From assembly GCA_028023455.1 (NCBI GenBank), contig JAQFVV010012400.1, positions 12,967,748-13,031,747 on the forward strand: a DNA stretch of 64,000 nt, read 5' to 3'. The position numbers and the translations under genes are program-made. The stretch comes from Epiperipatus broadwayi. Its lineage: Eukaryota; Onychophora; Udeonychophora; Euonychophora; Peripatidae. The notes under the pieces are model-generated. The model saw only the letters and a program-made list of their open reading frames with translations, searched no databases and was not told the DNA's origin. Positions 50,981-62,874 of the stretch are shown here, piece by piece (within the stretch, counting starts at the first letter, position 1; every line of letters begins with the position of its first letter).

Positions 50981-51155
50981 TGTTATGTTCTTGGCCGTAA
51001 TATCTAACTCAATAATTACACACAGTTAAAGATAACTGACAAACTTTATTAAACTACTGCATTCTCAAACGTAAGAGCGATGTCGCGCGCTCGCAAATCT
51101 CAATTGTCACCACTAGGCATCAATCTGTAATTATAGAACTAGCCATAACATGACA
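50981..51155 (-). repeat. 5' LTR of the chimeric element
   Basis: 175 bp, the direct counterpart of 48469-48642 with the same ends. Transcription would start within it and proceed leftward. Confidence 0.95.
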
Positions 51156-51575
51156 CACATGTAGAAAAGATAAATAATCACCAATATATGTATTTCGTGC
51201 TGAACCAGTACTCATTAGTTGGTCCAGATTATCACTTCCCACTCATATATATAATCAGTGCTCAGTTTATATTAAGATAACAAATCTTACATACTTTAAT
51301 GAACAGGCTTCAATCTACTCTAACCTCCAACTATCAGTGTAGATTGAAGTCTGTCCATTAAAGTATGAAGATTTATCTTAATATAAACTGAGTACTGATT
51401 ATATATATGAGTGGGAGGTGATAATCTGGATCAACTGCTGGTTCAGCACGAAATACATATATTGATAATTATTTATCTTTTCTACATGTGTGTCATGTGT
51501 ATCAGTAGTATGAGATAGTGTGGATAGTTGAAAGGCGTTCGAAAGTCTGTGTTCAAATCCCCTATTTTTACTTTT
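51156..51575. repeat. Foldback inner arm, loop and right arm with tRNA-like end
   Basis: 51156-51318 and 51339-51498 are inverted copies with a 20-nt loop (51319-51338). Matching blocks include 'gaaaagataaataatcacc', 'atatgtatttcgtgctgaac' and 'gcttcaatctac'. The right arm continues to 51575, pairing with 48392-48468. In the arm's outer part, TGGATAGTTG (51521-51530) and GTTCAAATC (51551-51559) resemble the A and B boxes of a tRNA-type RNA polymerase III promoter. It may therefore be a head-to-head pair of a tRNA-derived SINE. Confidence 0.75.
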
Positions 51576-52384
51576 ATTTATAAGTTTGAAAGGTGGAAAA
51601 CAGTTATTGAAAGTGATGTTTTTTTTTTGTAATCAAGAAAACACATTATAAGCAGGAATTATAATTATTGCTATTTTTGATAAACTTTATCATGACTATG
51701 TTTATGTATAATGAAATGATAGATATATAAATGTATTGTAAATTTTTATTATTATTATTGTTATAGGAAAAAAATGACAATTGTAATGTAATGTTGATGA
51801 TTGTAGTATAATGTTTTATTTAACTTTTTTTAATGTTTAGAGTTCTCTTTAATACATATTTATTAAATAACTTAAAAAGATTATTGAAATTAATAAGCAA
51901 ATATGAAATATTGTTTTATATCAAAAGTTTTAAAAAGGAAAAATATGAAGTAGTTGCAACTTTAATCTATATAACTTTTAATTTTTTTTTTTTTACATAA
52001 TCAGATTTATATATAAATGGGAAAAAAAAAAAAATTAAAATTTCTTTATTACTGATTTTTCTTTGAATGATTATATTAATTAATATTACTATATTGAAAA
52101 TGTTTTTACAAAACCTCTATTGTTTAATATATATATATATTATTTGAAACAAAAAAAAAATTTTTTTTTTTTAAATGATAAGATGAAGTGAAATAAGTTA
52201 ATTGCTAAACCTAATTACGTGCTATCTTCAGGAGATACTGAACAATATTACTAATATTTGCATTTCATTGATGCAATTTGAAAAATCATTTTAGTTTACA
52301 TGATGTTAAATGACAAAATATTATGTAATAAAAAATAATATAGTTGAGAAACAAGATTTAAACATTTTTATTTATTTTATTTGT
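51576..52384. other. AT-rich stretch, nothing recognised
   Basis: Poly-A/T runs and (AT)n at 52126-52142; no coding signal. Confidence 0.5.
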
Positions 52385-52830
52385 TTCAATTATAATATAA
52401 CAATTTGGCAATTGCTGAAACAGAGAATCTTTAATAGATAAAATGATTATTAAAAGCGTGCTTTCAACTCCTATGAGTTTTTATCCAGGCAGTATAAAAA
52501 ATCCTATTTTTTTCCTAAGCGATAAATTCAACATTTCATTGCATTGGTCAGGAACAACTAATCGGAAAGCTGGCTAATTTTGAATTCATAGCACAAGATG
52601 AATTTTGTATAAGATATGATTCTTTAATCTTGGGTTTTTTATCATGCGTTTCACACATCCTTTGGACTATATATATGGCCTGTACTACTGTGATGAACAT
52701 AAAAAGCCGAATAAACTGTATCATCTTCTCTTGTTCTATTATATGTATATTTATGTTGTTGAAGGTGATATTTAACATTTGTCTTGGTTTCCCCAACATA
52801 TATATTGCACTACAATTTATTTCTGACATC
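52385..52830 (-). pseudogene. PLE 3' end, copy 1: GIY-YIG remnant plus hammerhead-like motif
   Basis: On the minus strand from about 52810 one frame reads NIYVGETKTNVKYHLQQHKY and REDDTVYSAFYVHHSSTGHI, i.e. a GIY-YIG nuclease (YVGET). It is frameshifted later. The segment is an inverted copy of 53005-53430. Near its end (52452-52489, minus) is CCTGGATAAAAACTCATAGG followed by AGTTGAAAGCACGC: a hammerhead-like core with an AACTC/GAGTT stem and GAAA, but with an extra G in the CUGAUGA box. Confidence 0.7.
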
Positions 52831-53004
52831 TAATAGAATACACTACACTGCTTTTATCCTCTTTACTTATTACTCCCTTAGAATTATTTATTAATCTATT
52901 AAGGTTAGCGGAGTCCTCCATGCCAATCGGAAATCTTGACTTAAAACTTATATTATCTTTTTATTAATATTAGGAATAAAAACTAATGACATCCATGGTC
53001 TATT

Positions 53005-53430
53005 ATTTTGGGGAAACCAAGACAAATGTTAAATATCGCCTTCAACAACATAAATATATTTATAATAGAGCAAGAGAAGATGATACTGTTCTCGGCTTTT
53101 TATGTTCACCAAAGTAGTACAGGCCATATATGTAATCCAAAGGATTTTACAATATTAATGCATGAAACACACGATAAAAAATGCAAGATTAAAAAATCAT
53201 ATCTTATACAAAATTCATCTTGTGATATGAATTCAAAATTAACAAGCTTTCCGATTAGTTGTTCTTGGCCAATGCAATGAAATGTTGAATTTATCGCTTA
53301 GAAGAAAATAGGATTTTTTATACTGCCCTGATAAGGACTTGTAGGAGTTGAAAGCGCTTGGCAATAATTTTATTTATTAAAGATTCTTTGTTTTAGTAAT
53401 TCACGAATTGTTATATTGTAATTTACAAGT
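53005..53430 (+). pseudogene. PLE 3' end, copy 2: GIY-YIG remnant plus hammerhead-like motif
   Basis: The plus strand near 53010 reads YYFGETKTNVKYRLQQHKYI followed by NRAREDDTVLGFLC, the same GIY-YIG segment as copy 1, ending at a stop near 53115. The copy extends through the 3' non-coding part to about 53430. The two copies are head-to-head with a ~175-bp unshared centre (52831-53004). A single open frame here (53008-53280) is in the wrong phase for the nuclease and is a shadow. Confidence 0.7.
53328..53363 (+). ncRNA. Hammerhead-ribozyme-like motif in PLE end
   Basis: CTGATAA at 53328-53334 differs from the hammerhead CUGAUGA box at one base. A short stem (ACT...AGT) follows, then GAAAGCGCTTGGCA at 53350-53363. 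The arrangement box-stem-GAAA matches type I hammerheads known from PLEs. The inverted copy at 52452-52489 shows compensating stem sequence (AACTC/GAGTT). Stem III and the cleavage base are not clear, so activity is doubtful. Confidence 0.45.
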
Positions 53431-53463
53431 TGTATTAACACAAGTATCAAAAAACTTGTTTTT

Positions 53464-53739
53464 AAAGATCCTCAACATGAAGCTGAAGGCCACTCACTTG
53501 CAAAGAATATATCCAAAGAGTTTGAAATCTTTGAAGCAACTGATAAAAAGCAGTATGTAATAAAATTAATGAACACTCTTGAATTCATACCACCAACAAG
53601 TGTAGAAGCTGTAAGATCTTTTTCGGCTGCAGGACTATTTATAATCAAATTTAGAACTAGAGTCAGTGATAAAAGTATAAATTTCCCATGTTTCTTACAT
53701 TCGTATTACATGTCAATTACCAAATCAGTGTCAAAATAA
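53464..53739 (+). pseudogene. hAT transposase C-terminal dimerisation region
   Basis: An open frame without a start codon encodes 91 residues including TLEFIPPTSVEAVRSFSAAG and LFIIKFRTRVSDKSINFPCF, ending with a stop. The block PTSVEAxRxFSAAGLFxxKxRxRxSD is the diagnostic C-terminal (dimerisation) motif of hAT-superfamily transposases. Only the last part of the protein is present; no catalytic RNase H-like core is visible upstream, where PLE sequence lies instead. It is a truncated fossil, or one end of a rearranged copy. Confidence 0.9.
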
Positions 53740-56700
53740 ATTAAAAGTGAAATTTTTTTTTTTTACAATGTAGTCACTAGTACTAGTCTGTCATGGTTTA
53801 AAAAGAAAATGTTAATTTTCTGACAAGTAAGTTTTGAATTCTTTCCATTTGTAGTTTATAGTGTAACAGAATGTGCCGTTTCCCTCTATCGCTTATATAT
53901 GTATCCCTACATGCATATATGTAATTGTAACACAGTCATTTATTTAGTTAATATATACTTTCGAATTTATGCATAAATTCAAAATAAAACACCTTGTATT
54001 AATAATATTTTATTTAACTGATAATATGACCTGGATTTCAATAATATAGAAATTTATATTTCTTTAAAACAATTTATAAGATTCGATCGTATTTCTCACC
54101 TAGCATATTTATGGACGTCACTTTATGACTCCATGCGCCAATCTTATTTTCATAAGAATTATGCTGGAATAGACTTAATACAATAAGGGATAATTATTAA
54201 GCCCCGCCACTAGCTAACCCCTCAGGGTGGGTGGCTATTGAACCATGGGAAATATATGAGGAACAGCAATAAACAAATATGTATTCACTCGAATTAACTG
54301 TTTCTATTCATTTACCCCCCCTCCTTCTCTACACTCCGCAGACAACACAAAATAAAGAAGCAACACATATATGGATAAGCTTTCTATTAATTTTAATATT
54401 AAACAATTGATCAATCATAAATATTAATATTTGTGCGCAAATATTTTTATGTATAAACACAAGTATACACACGCACACCATGCAGATTAACACATGCATA
54501 AAGAAAATTATAAGACAAAAGTAATGTCAAATCCATTTAAATGTATATTATTATTTTAAAATCACGAATAGAATTCCAGTTGATCACTTTTTAAACGTCT
54601 TTACAATAGTATGGAGAATGTGGTAATATTGAGTGTGAAAGAAGTATATGCAATAAAATTATATTTCCCTTGGGATAAGGACAAAAATATAAAAGCAATG
54701 ATAATAATTCGCTCAGCTGGTGCATAAAAATAGGTGATTTCTTATGTGTTCAATCCAATTAATTTCTCAACTTGGTATTGATTCTCTTCGGAGTATGTTA
54801 CGGTTAAAATATTTCAGGAGAGGCCTCCTTCCAGTATTGGTGCTTGTTTCACCTTACAGCAGCACACGTCTCTTCAGGGATGAAGTTTAAAGCCTAGCAC
54901 ACTTGAGCCTTTACCTCCACACGTTCATAGCTGGCAAATACATTGATGCTTTCCGAAATTTAACCATTTAATAATGCGAGGAATATTATTTTCTTCAAAG
55001 CCGTGTCATATGATCTGTTTTTTTTTTTAATATATATTCTCTGTCTTTTATACTTAGAATTTTTTTTTGTCCACTCCCTTTTTTTTCTAGAAAGTTCTTA
55101 TTTTTTTCTTCTCCCAGTGTTGCCATCCGTTTTCTGTTTAAACAAAGCAAAAACCTTTTAGCATCTTTTTTTTTTTTCAAGGTTAGGAAATTCTGTTGAC
55201 CACCTGTAATTTGTTTTCAACTTTATTTTTTTGTTTTTCTTCTTACATTCTTCAGATAATAATCTGTACAGTTTTAATATTTTTTTCTTCATTTAAGTTC
55301 TCTTTTCTCTATTATAATAAAATGAGCTGCATTAGCTTCCATCTTTGAAATCAAATTTATATTTGTTGAATATCTTTCATTCATTCATCCACACAGCAAA
55401 TATCTGTATATACCTGTGCTTCAATAAAATACAAGAGCACAAACACCCTCCCCCTTTTTACTTCATATTTATTTTAACCCTTTCTCTAACAATTTAAAAA
55501 TCAAATATATGCGAATAAATAATATAAGAACTATATACATATGCATGTACAAAATTTCCTTTTGTGAAACAGGGTTTGAACCCAGCCTTGTTACAATAGA
55601 TATATAAAAATGAATAAAATACTGTGAAATTTTCAGCTTTAATTCCACCTACAATAATCCCGGGATCCTAGGAAAAAACATTTTTTAAATCCTGGAATCC
55701 TGAGATTACCAAAATCCAAGAAAAAGACCATTCCTAAATTACAACAGTGAAGTTCATCTCATAATTTCAAAAAAATAAAATAATATTCATTAAATTTAAA
55801 CTTAAAAAAAAAAAACACTTATTAAAAGTAATACTTAGGTATGTGCACTATTTATTTAAAAGTTTAGAAAATTGTGTATATTAAAGTCAAATACAAATAT
55901 AAATTCAAATTTTGAATGATTGATATACCTTAAAATTATAAGCATCCCAATCCATTTAATTTATTCTTCTCAGTTAGTATTTATATTTTAAATCTTATAA
56001 ATTCATTTTATTCTTAGTGTTTGCTCTCCATCATTATTTAACTTTAACAGCAAAAAAAAAAAAAATTCTCAAAATCATTTAAATAGAATTAAAACCCTTG
56101 AAAAGTATATTTTTGCTAATAAAGTTTAACAGAGAAAATAATAGTATGTATAATTCTGTGTATCTGTGACTTTGAACTTATAAATAAAATTTCATAATGA
56201 TGCGCATTGGTTATTCACTTTAATTTAGCCAATTATTTTTATTGGGCAAAAGAGATCAGTGAGATTACTTATCTGAAATTTCACTGCTTCTCATTCTAAA
56301 AAAAATAATTTTTTAGCTTATTTTTTTATTATTAATACTGGTTGATAACAAGTGAGTTGGATGTTTTCAGTCAATAATTGTTTAAAAATAATGATTTAAT
56401 TAGATTCCTAAATATAGTAAATATATTTGATTTTAATTTTAATGTTTTTTTGATAAATCTATTAATCTTATTCGAATTTTGAATAATAGAACCATGTCTT
56501 TAGAGAGAATAGAAAGAGAAAATCATTACGGTATAATGAAACATTTTAAAGCATTTTAGATGTATCACCATAAAACATTTAATTGTACAGATTGAAATGT
56601 ATATGATGCATTCATATGACTTGTCAGATAAATTTTCAAAAAAGTGTTCAACATAAATATATATTTTAACAGTGAAATTATTTATTTTTGTGAAGATTAA

Positions 56701-59601
56701 AAGAAGTTTTAATTTACTTAAAACTTCAAAAAAGTTAAAGAATGTATTAATTAATGTCTATTAGGGCAATATGAAAAGGTAAAGGAATGGCAAACTGAAA
56801 AATTTCCCAAGAAACATTCTCTGCCAAACTTTTAAAACAAAGCAAGCTCCTACATCTACTAAAAGTGTAAGAATTATCTATTGGAAATAATATAAATGTG
56901 ATGGTTCAGAATATATCTAATTTAAATGATTTAATTGAAGATCCATTGGAATATTTATTTTTAGATACACTACATGGATGAAGAAAGAATGTTAGCTGTA
57001 GCTAAAAATCATCCAACTCTTGGGGCAAATCTTTATTTAATAAAGCAATGAGAGAATATTAGAGAATTAATGAATATATCCATAAACAAATATTAATTTA
57101 GAAATTTTTTACAAAAGAGTTAGCTATAATGCTGATGGAGAAATAGGAAACATAGTTTTCATAATAACCAACAAATTCTTTTAATACATTTTTTCTGTCC
57201 CAATCTTTTTTTTATTAACTTTTTTATTTTATTTCAGAATTTCTTATGTTTTTAATTTTTAATATATTAATGAACTTATATTTATGAAGAACATAATGAA
57301 ATGATTATTACTGATTTTTTTAAATATTTCATCAATGAGTTTAGGTGCAGTATTTTTTTTACAAAACATATAAGAACAGTTATCTTTAAATTATCGATGT
57401 AAAGCAGAATTAGATTACTGTTATAAAATTTAATAAGAAAAACAGTAATATTATTTAATTTAAATTAATCTATTTTGTTCTTTAATATATCATCATATTA
57501 ATAGAAGTTTATTCAATATCTTTAGCAATAAAGGGGAAGGGAAAAACATTGAAATATATTTTCTACTTATGGGAACTAAAAATTAGAAAAAAGAAAAGAA
57601 ACTAGTTTTATTAGTGTTTAAATTAATATTAAATGTATTATCCTTGAAAAAAATTTTTTTTTTCTGTTAGCTGTAGTGATGAAATTCAATTTTAATGCCA
57701 TATATAGCCTCAAAAAAATAAAATTACTGCTGTGTTTTTTCCCTTCCAAAAAACAAATGAAATTCAATTATAATTTTTATTACCAAAATGCATAAAAAAT
57801 TAGATCTATATGATCTTAATGCTATATATAACAGGCAAAAAAATTAGAAAAAAGTACTAGGAAATGAATATATTATTTATTGAATATGTTTTAAAATTAA
57901 ATTTATTTTTTTATTTCATATTATTAATTTACAATACATTTAAAAACTTAATATGAAAAAAGCTTGTCTGCAGACTTCTTTTCTTTTTTATTCTAAGCTA
58001 TTAAATTAATAGAAAAAAAAAACTATACTGCATTAAATATTTAATCTATATGTATATTTATTGGTATTTAATTTTTTTTTTTTTGAGTCATTTATGAGTT
58101 CTTATGCCCTTTGATGGATATTTGTTTAAAAAATTCTTAAAAAAGGGAAATATTTGAAATATGTTAAGAATGCAATTTTAAAGGTATTCCATGATGAAGG
58201 CAAAAAAAAAAAAAGTGTCTCTAAAATAAAGTAACTAATATTAAAACAAGAATAAAATAACAAAAATAAATATTTGCTTTTAAATATAAATATAAAATAG
58301 AATGGATATATAATAACCAATGTCAAATATGAGTAGATAAAGTGAAGTTAAAGAAGGACAATTTGAATATCTTGCTAATTATTAAATATTCAAGGGAAGA
58401 TTTGTTTAAAGTTATTGCATAGTTCTCATTTTAGATGACTTGCCTGAACATTTCTTTTGACTATATTTTTTTTGTTTCATTTTAAAAAAAAGTAATAAAA
58501 AAGATGGTAAAATCTCCTGTTCTACTTTAATTCTATTGATTATTAAATAGTAATAATTACTAGTATTTAATTTAATATTATATAAAGATGCATAAATGAA
58601 TTTTGAAATATATTAAATTCAATTGGATTCTAATAGATGTGTGCAGATTTAAACTTATAATGGTAATCATTGTAATCCTATTATGAAAACTTGTTTAATC
58701 TGTTGTTTGGTGCCGTATATTAATTTTTTGTTTTGAGTTTTGTTGAACATAATTTATCTTGTTGCTATTGTATAAATCTTATAAATACTGGCATTATATG
58801 CAATTTTCTTTTAAATAAATTAAACTTTTTAATTTTTTTATTATTTATGAATATATGCATTGAGAAACCAACACTATTATTACATAGAAATATTTCTCAT
58901 TTTCTTCCATTTTTTTCTTCATTGATTTTATTAGTATTAATTAATACAAAAGGCAAAATATTGAAAAAATTCCTATATTAAAATTATCTTAAACGTTTTT
59001 ATGGTGAGCACTTGTAAAAAGAAGAGAGCTCAAATGATCATATACCTTGAATAATTTTCAACTAGCTTAATTTGAAAATGGAGATTGTAATTTAAAAAAA
59101 AAATGCAGGAAGCATAGCAAATAAATTTAAATTGAAGGCAATAAAATTTAATACCCTTTTATGCACTCAGTATAATACAGTACTTTTATTGAATTCTCCA
59201 ATCCACCTGATGGTTTGACTGTTCAGATCTTTCTCAAATCTCTAAGTACACACATATAAATGCCAATAATAATATACATATTTTTATATCAAATTATTTA
59301 TTAAATTTATTTCAAATGTGAATTTTATTATTTTAATTGTACTGAAACTACTTATTTTAATTGTGCTTAATTTTACGTGTCTAATCCATTTTTAAGGGTT
59401 CATACATAACTTATGTCTTTATGTACAAGCTTTTTTTATTTATTATATTTTAAAAAAAAAATTATAACTATCTTTAAAACTTTTTCCATATTAATTAATT
59501 TATAACAATATATTAATTTAAATATATAGTGACAAGAAATTTAATGATTATAATAATATTCTCTGTCCTAATTAATAGAAAAGAAATTCACTGTTGTAAT
59601 A
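53740..59601. other. Long AT-rich stretch without recognisable genes
   Basis: Two spots are less AT-rich: 54180-54290 (with a short hairpin around TAGCTAACCCCTCAGGGTGG) and 54690-54960 (mixed composition, no long frame). A B-box-like GGTTCAAACC on the minus strand near 55580 has no convincing A box. Lys-rich and Phe-rich short frames (54995-55180, 58126-58326) are composition artefacts. A segment near 56760-57060 gives short protein-like phrases but no family. Confidence 0.5.
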
Positions 59602-59808
59602 TAGGAGTGTCCGACCTCTTGGACCACACATTAAATATACAAACATTACCTAAAGCTGATAAGTAAAAAAAGATTTGTACATAATTTTTGTGATATCCAT
59701 TACCACAGATAATCAAAAAAGCCCTTAAATAATAATCCTAATTATGCAGCAACTCATTCAGAATCTTAAAATCATCGAGCAGGTTCCAAGTTTGTGATCA
59801 CTAGTATA
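59602..59808. mobile_element. Possible small hAT-like MITE
   Basis: The left end TAGGAGTGTCCGACCTCTTG and the complement of the right end CTAGTGATCACAAACTTGGA both resemble the degenerate hAT terminus (CAGNGNTCnnAACTT-like). Only a few bases match each other, and no 8-bp duplication is evident. Confidence 0.25.
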
Positions 59809-59849
59809 TAAAATGTATATAAATGAATAATAAAACATCATTAATGTGT

Positions 59850-60911
59850 ACACCTGGGTCTCGTTTTACGCGATAGATAGGTTCCTCAGAAAACACGTGC
59901 AAACGAAATCGTGCAAAAATAGACGTAACTTACATTGAAAAAGGGGGGATGCGGTCTGTGATTTTTCAAAATTCGCATAAAAGCAAAGCACCAACGTAAA
60001 ATTACTTTAAAATTTGCGCAAAAAAAAAATAAGGAAATAAAATATGACTAATAAAAAATTTCAAATTTGAAAAAAATTGATACAAGACAAACTTTTTTTA
60101 ACTATAATATTTAATTTTATTCAAAATAATATATTTTTATGCATAATTTACAGTACAGTAATACATTTTTATACACGTTTTAATTATTATAGCTATTTGC
60201 CAAAAAACACGTTCGTTTGCAAACAACTAGCGCCAACTTCACACTCATGTTGTAACAGTGGTTTTCTGGTGACAATGTAATTAGTAATTAATCTTTGAGA
60301 CGATGATTTTATTAATTGTTTATGAAACTAACAACTAAAAATTAAATTCTTATTTTTGCCTTTAATTTTCAATTCCGTTTAAAAATCAAATTTCACATTA
60401 ATTTCAAGTTGCAGTAAGTAATTTTTAAATTGTTAATTACAATTAAAAATCAGATTTTAATTTTTAATTGTCAAATTTAATTGTGCCCACTGCTATTACT
60501 GACCTTTTAAAAATAAACTTGTGGACACTAAATGATTAATAATTAATTACGTTTTTTTTAAAAAAGCAAAAACAGAATGTGATTTAAAATACAAAATTAA
60601 CACGTACAATGTTTGAACAAATTTACATTATAATCTTGTAAAATTTAATGTGTGTATATATAAAATGTGGAAATTCTGATTTTAATTTCATTATTGCTTA
60701 AAATCTTACTATTATAAAGCACTGAAAATATTGAAATTACTAAGATGAAAGTCGAATTCCAATTATGTGCTATTATTTTCAATATAACGTAAGTGCGCGA
60801 AATTTATTATTTAAAGTAATAGCGCATTATCGGAGTTCGACTTCCGGTAAAACACGAATCACGTAACTTCGAAATCGTTTAAATAAGTCTGCGTAAAAAG
60901 AGACCCAGGTG
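59850..60911. mobile_element. TA-flanked terminal-inverted-repeat element (Tc1/mariner or pogo-like)
   Basis: This 1,062-bp segment begins CACCTGGGTCTCGTTTTACG and ends with the complement of CACCTGGGTCTCTTTTTACG, matching 20 of the first 21 bases. TA dinucleotides stand on both sides (59848-59849, 60912-60913), the target duplication of Tc1/mariner/pogo transposons. The interior has no transposase frame, so it is non-autonomous. A subterminal region with CACGTGCAAACGAAATCGTG near the left end resembles those of pogo/Tigger-like elements, but that assignment is tentative. Confidence 0.82.
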
Positions 60912-62389
60912 TATTTATATATATATATTTTTAAAGTAAAAGACAAACAAAGTTACTTGGATATTTGACATTTTATGTTTATTTTAATCATATTGTGTCA
61001 TGTAATTATAAAAAAATCACAATGTTTCAAATGACTTGATGATTTTACTTCATGATTTTGCATTGGGCCATATTCATAGCCATCATGGACTGCAGGTTGG
61101 ACATCTTGCGGAATTACATTTACTACCAAAGCAACAATAATGATTACAAATTTGCTTTATCAGTATAAAATAGAACAACTGAAAAACTGTTAATACTCGC
61201 TAATATATTTTTAAAAGGATTAAATTCTTTATTAATTGGCCACTTCTCATATTTGCCTTCTGTCATTATGATAGTGACTTCAAATTAAACCTTAAGTATA
61301 GAAAACCATCAAATTATAAAAGATTTACTATGACTTGCTATGCAAATATAAATGTGTATAAATTACGATCATAGTAAACGTATTTTTTAAAAAAAAATCA
61401 AAAAGTAAAAAAAATGAAAATATGTTCAAAAACATGCAAATAATATATTTAATAACCAAACCATTGTACAATGATTACAAAGCAAACAAGCATTCCATAA
61501 GAAATGAATAATGAGATAAAATGTTTATTCCACAAGAAATTAAATTATATAACATTACAAAAAGTAAGCAAAAAATTTGCAAGTAATTGATAGTAAGAAA
61601 TTAAATTCTAAAAAGGTACAAAGAAAATTAAAAAAGTAATGTCAGAAAAGGTAGTTATTGTTGTAAATGTTCTTTTAGCTTTGTTATTTACTTCATGATT
61701 ATACATACAGTTATAAATATGTTGAAAATAAAAAAACTTAAATCATAGACTAAAGTATCAATTACTTTCTTATGGATTATATATATTATATATTATATTG
61801 TGCTTATTAAACAGTTGTTATAAATGCATGATTTCATTTGCATAATTTTTATGATGTCTCCATTTTTTATTTCCTTTTACATGTATATGTTTTTGGAATT
61901 TAATTTCTTATGAATTTATTGCTATCAATTAATTCTTATAAATTGCTTGGATTATTTTTTTGTATTGTTGTGCTTATTAAGCCCTTACTTATATTCAATC
62001 CATAGATTATTTGATTGAAGATTAATTTTTTACTATAACTATATTACATAATAAGAAATATAAAATATTAAATGCATTTTAAAACTAACATACCATAAAA
62101 ACATTAAAGCTAAGAAAATATAATAATTATTATAAATAAAAATTAAAAATATGAACATTAATAGATTTTAAATTTTGATGTTAATTTTAAAACAAAGAGT
62201 TTTTGTATTACTTAAAAATTATTCTCCATAAAATTGTGAATCAAATGACATCAATGTTTTTGGTACTGATTATGACAACCCATCCTGCTTGATGGCATTG
62301 TTCCAACAAAACACATCAATATTACCGGGCCATTACATTTTCTTTAATATTTTAACAAATAAACAATATACAGACCACTCTTTAAAATT
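60912..62389. other. AT-rich stretch, nothing recognised
   Basis: No coding, RNA or repeat signal that I can support. Confidence 0.5.
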
Positions 62390-62870
62390 ACATTATTTTA
62401 TTATTTTTGAAACTAATTACTTTATTTTGGTTTTGTAATAAATAGCCGATATTTGTTTTTTTTTGTAAGAAATTTAAAATCAAGTTATTTTATTATTTTT
62501 GAAACTAATTACCTTTTTTTGGTTTTGTAATAAATGTTCCTTTATTTTAGTTTTTTTTTTAAAATTACCATTTCTTTTTGTCTTTTGTAAGAAATGTTCC
62601 TTTGGGTTAGATTTTTTTGGAAAGTAATTTAATATATTTGCAAAATGTTCCATTTGTTAACTTTTTTTCACTAATGTTGATTTGATTACTTCAAACATAG
62701 TTTTATTTTTGGTTGATAAACAGCGCCTCAATTGTTTGGTAATAAATGTTCCTTTATTTTAACTTTTTTTTTTTTTTTGGGAACCGTGATTTAATATATT
62801 TGCAAAATGTTAGTTTGTTAAATATTTTAGGAATAATGTTTATTTTATTACTTGAAGCAGAGTTTGATTT
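62390..62870. repeat. Diverged AT-rich tandem repeats
   Basis: The phrases 'ttattatttttgaaactaat' (62400 and 62490), 'ggttttgtaataaatgttcc' variants (62430, 62520, 62580, 62740) and 'taatatatttgcaaaatgtt' (62630, 62795) recur at about 90 and 165 bp. This indicates an old tandem array with higher-order spacing. Confidence 0.6.
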
Positions 62871-62874
62871 TTAG

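Larger units (their letters stand above)
48469..51155 (-). mobile_element. Chimeric LTR retrotransposon: gag-pro plus captured coiled-coil segment
   Basis: A complete 2,687-bp insertion. LTRs are at 48469-48642 and 50981-51155 (both TGTTATG...TGACA, about 10 differences in 174 bp). It is flanked by a perfect 5-bp duplication CACAT (48464-48468, 51156-51160). A primer binding site adjoins the 5' LTR and a polypurine tract the 3' LTR. On the minus strand it encodes Gag with two CCHC-type knuckles, an aspartic protease and the beginning of the RT region. It then has a ~175-aa coiled coil where the rest of RT, RNase H and integrase should be, and finally a basic pol tail. It is non-autonomous and would depend on a relative for RT and integrase. 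The gag type resembles Mag-like Ty3/gypsy elements. Confidence 0.9.

Noticed and set aside
52548-53280. Frames beginning MSEINC... and MGKPRQ... as genes
   Set aside because: They are out of phase with the recognisable GIY-YIG frame and are shadows of the PLE remnants.
54995-55180. Lys-rich 61-aa minus-strand frame
   Set aside because: It results from T-rich low-complexity sequence; no domain or conservation.
55567-55600. 'gggtttgaaccc' as a tRNA or SINE end
   Set aside because: There is a possible B box on the minus strand only; no A box, cloverleaf or repeat copy is visible in the window.
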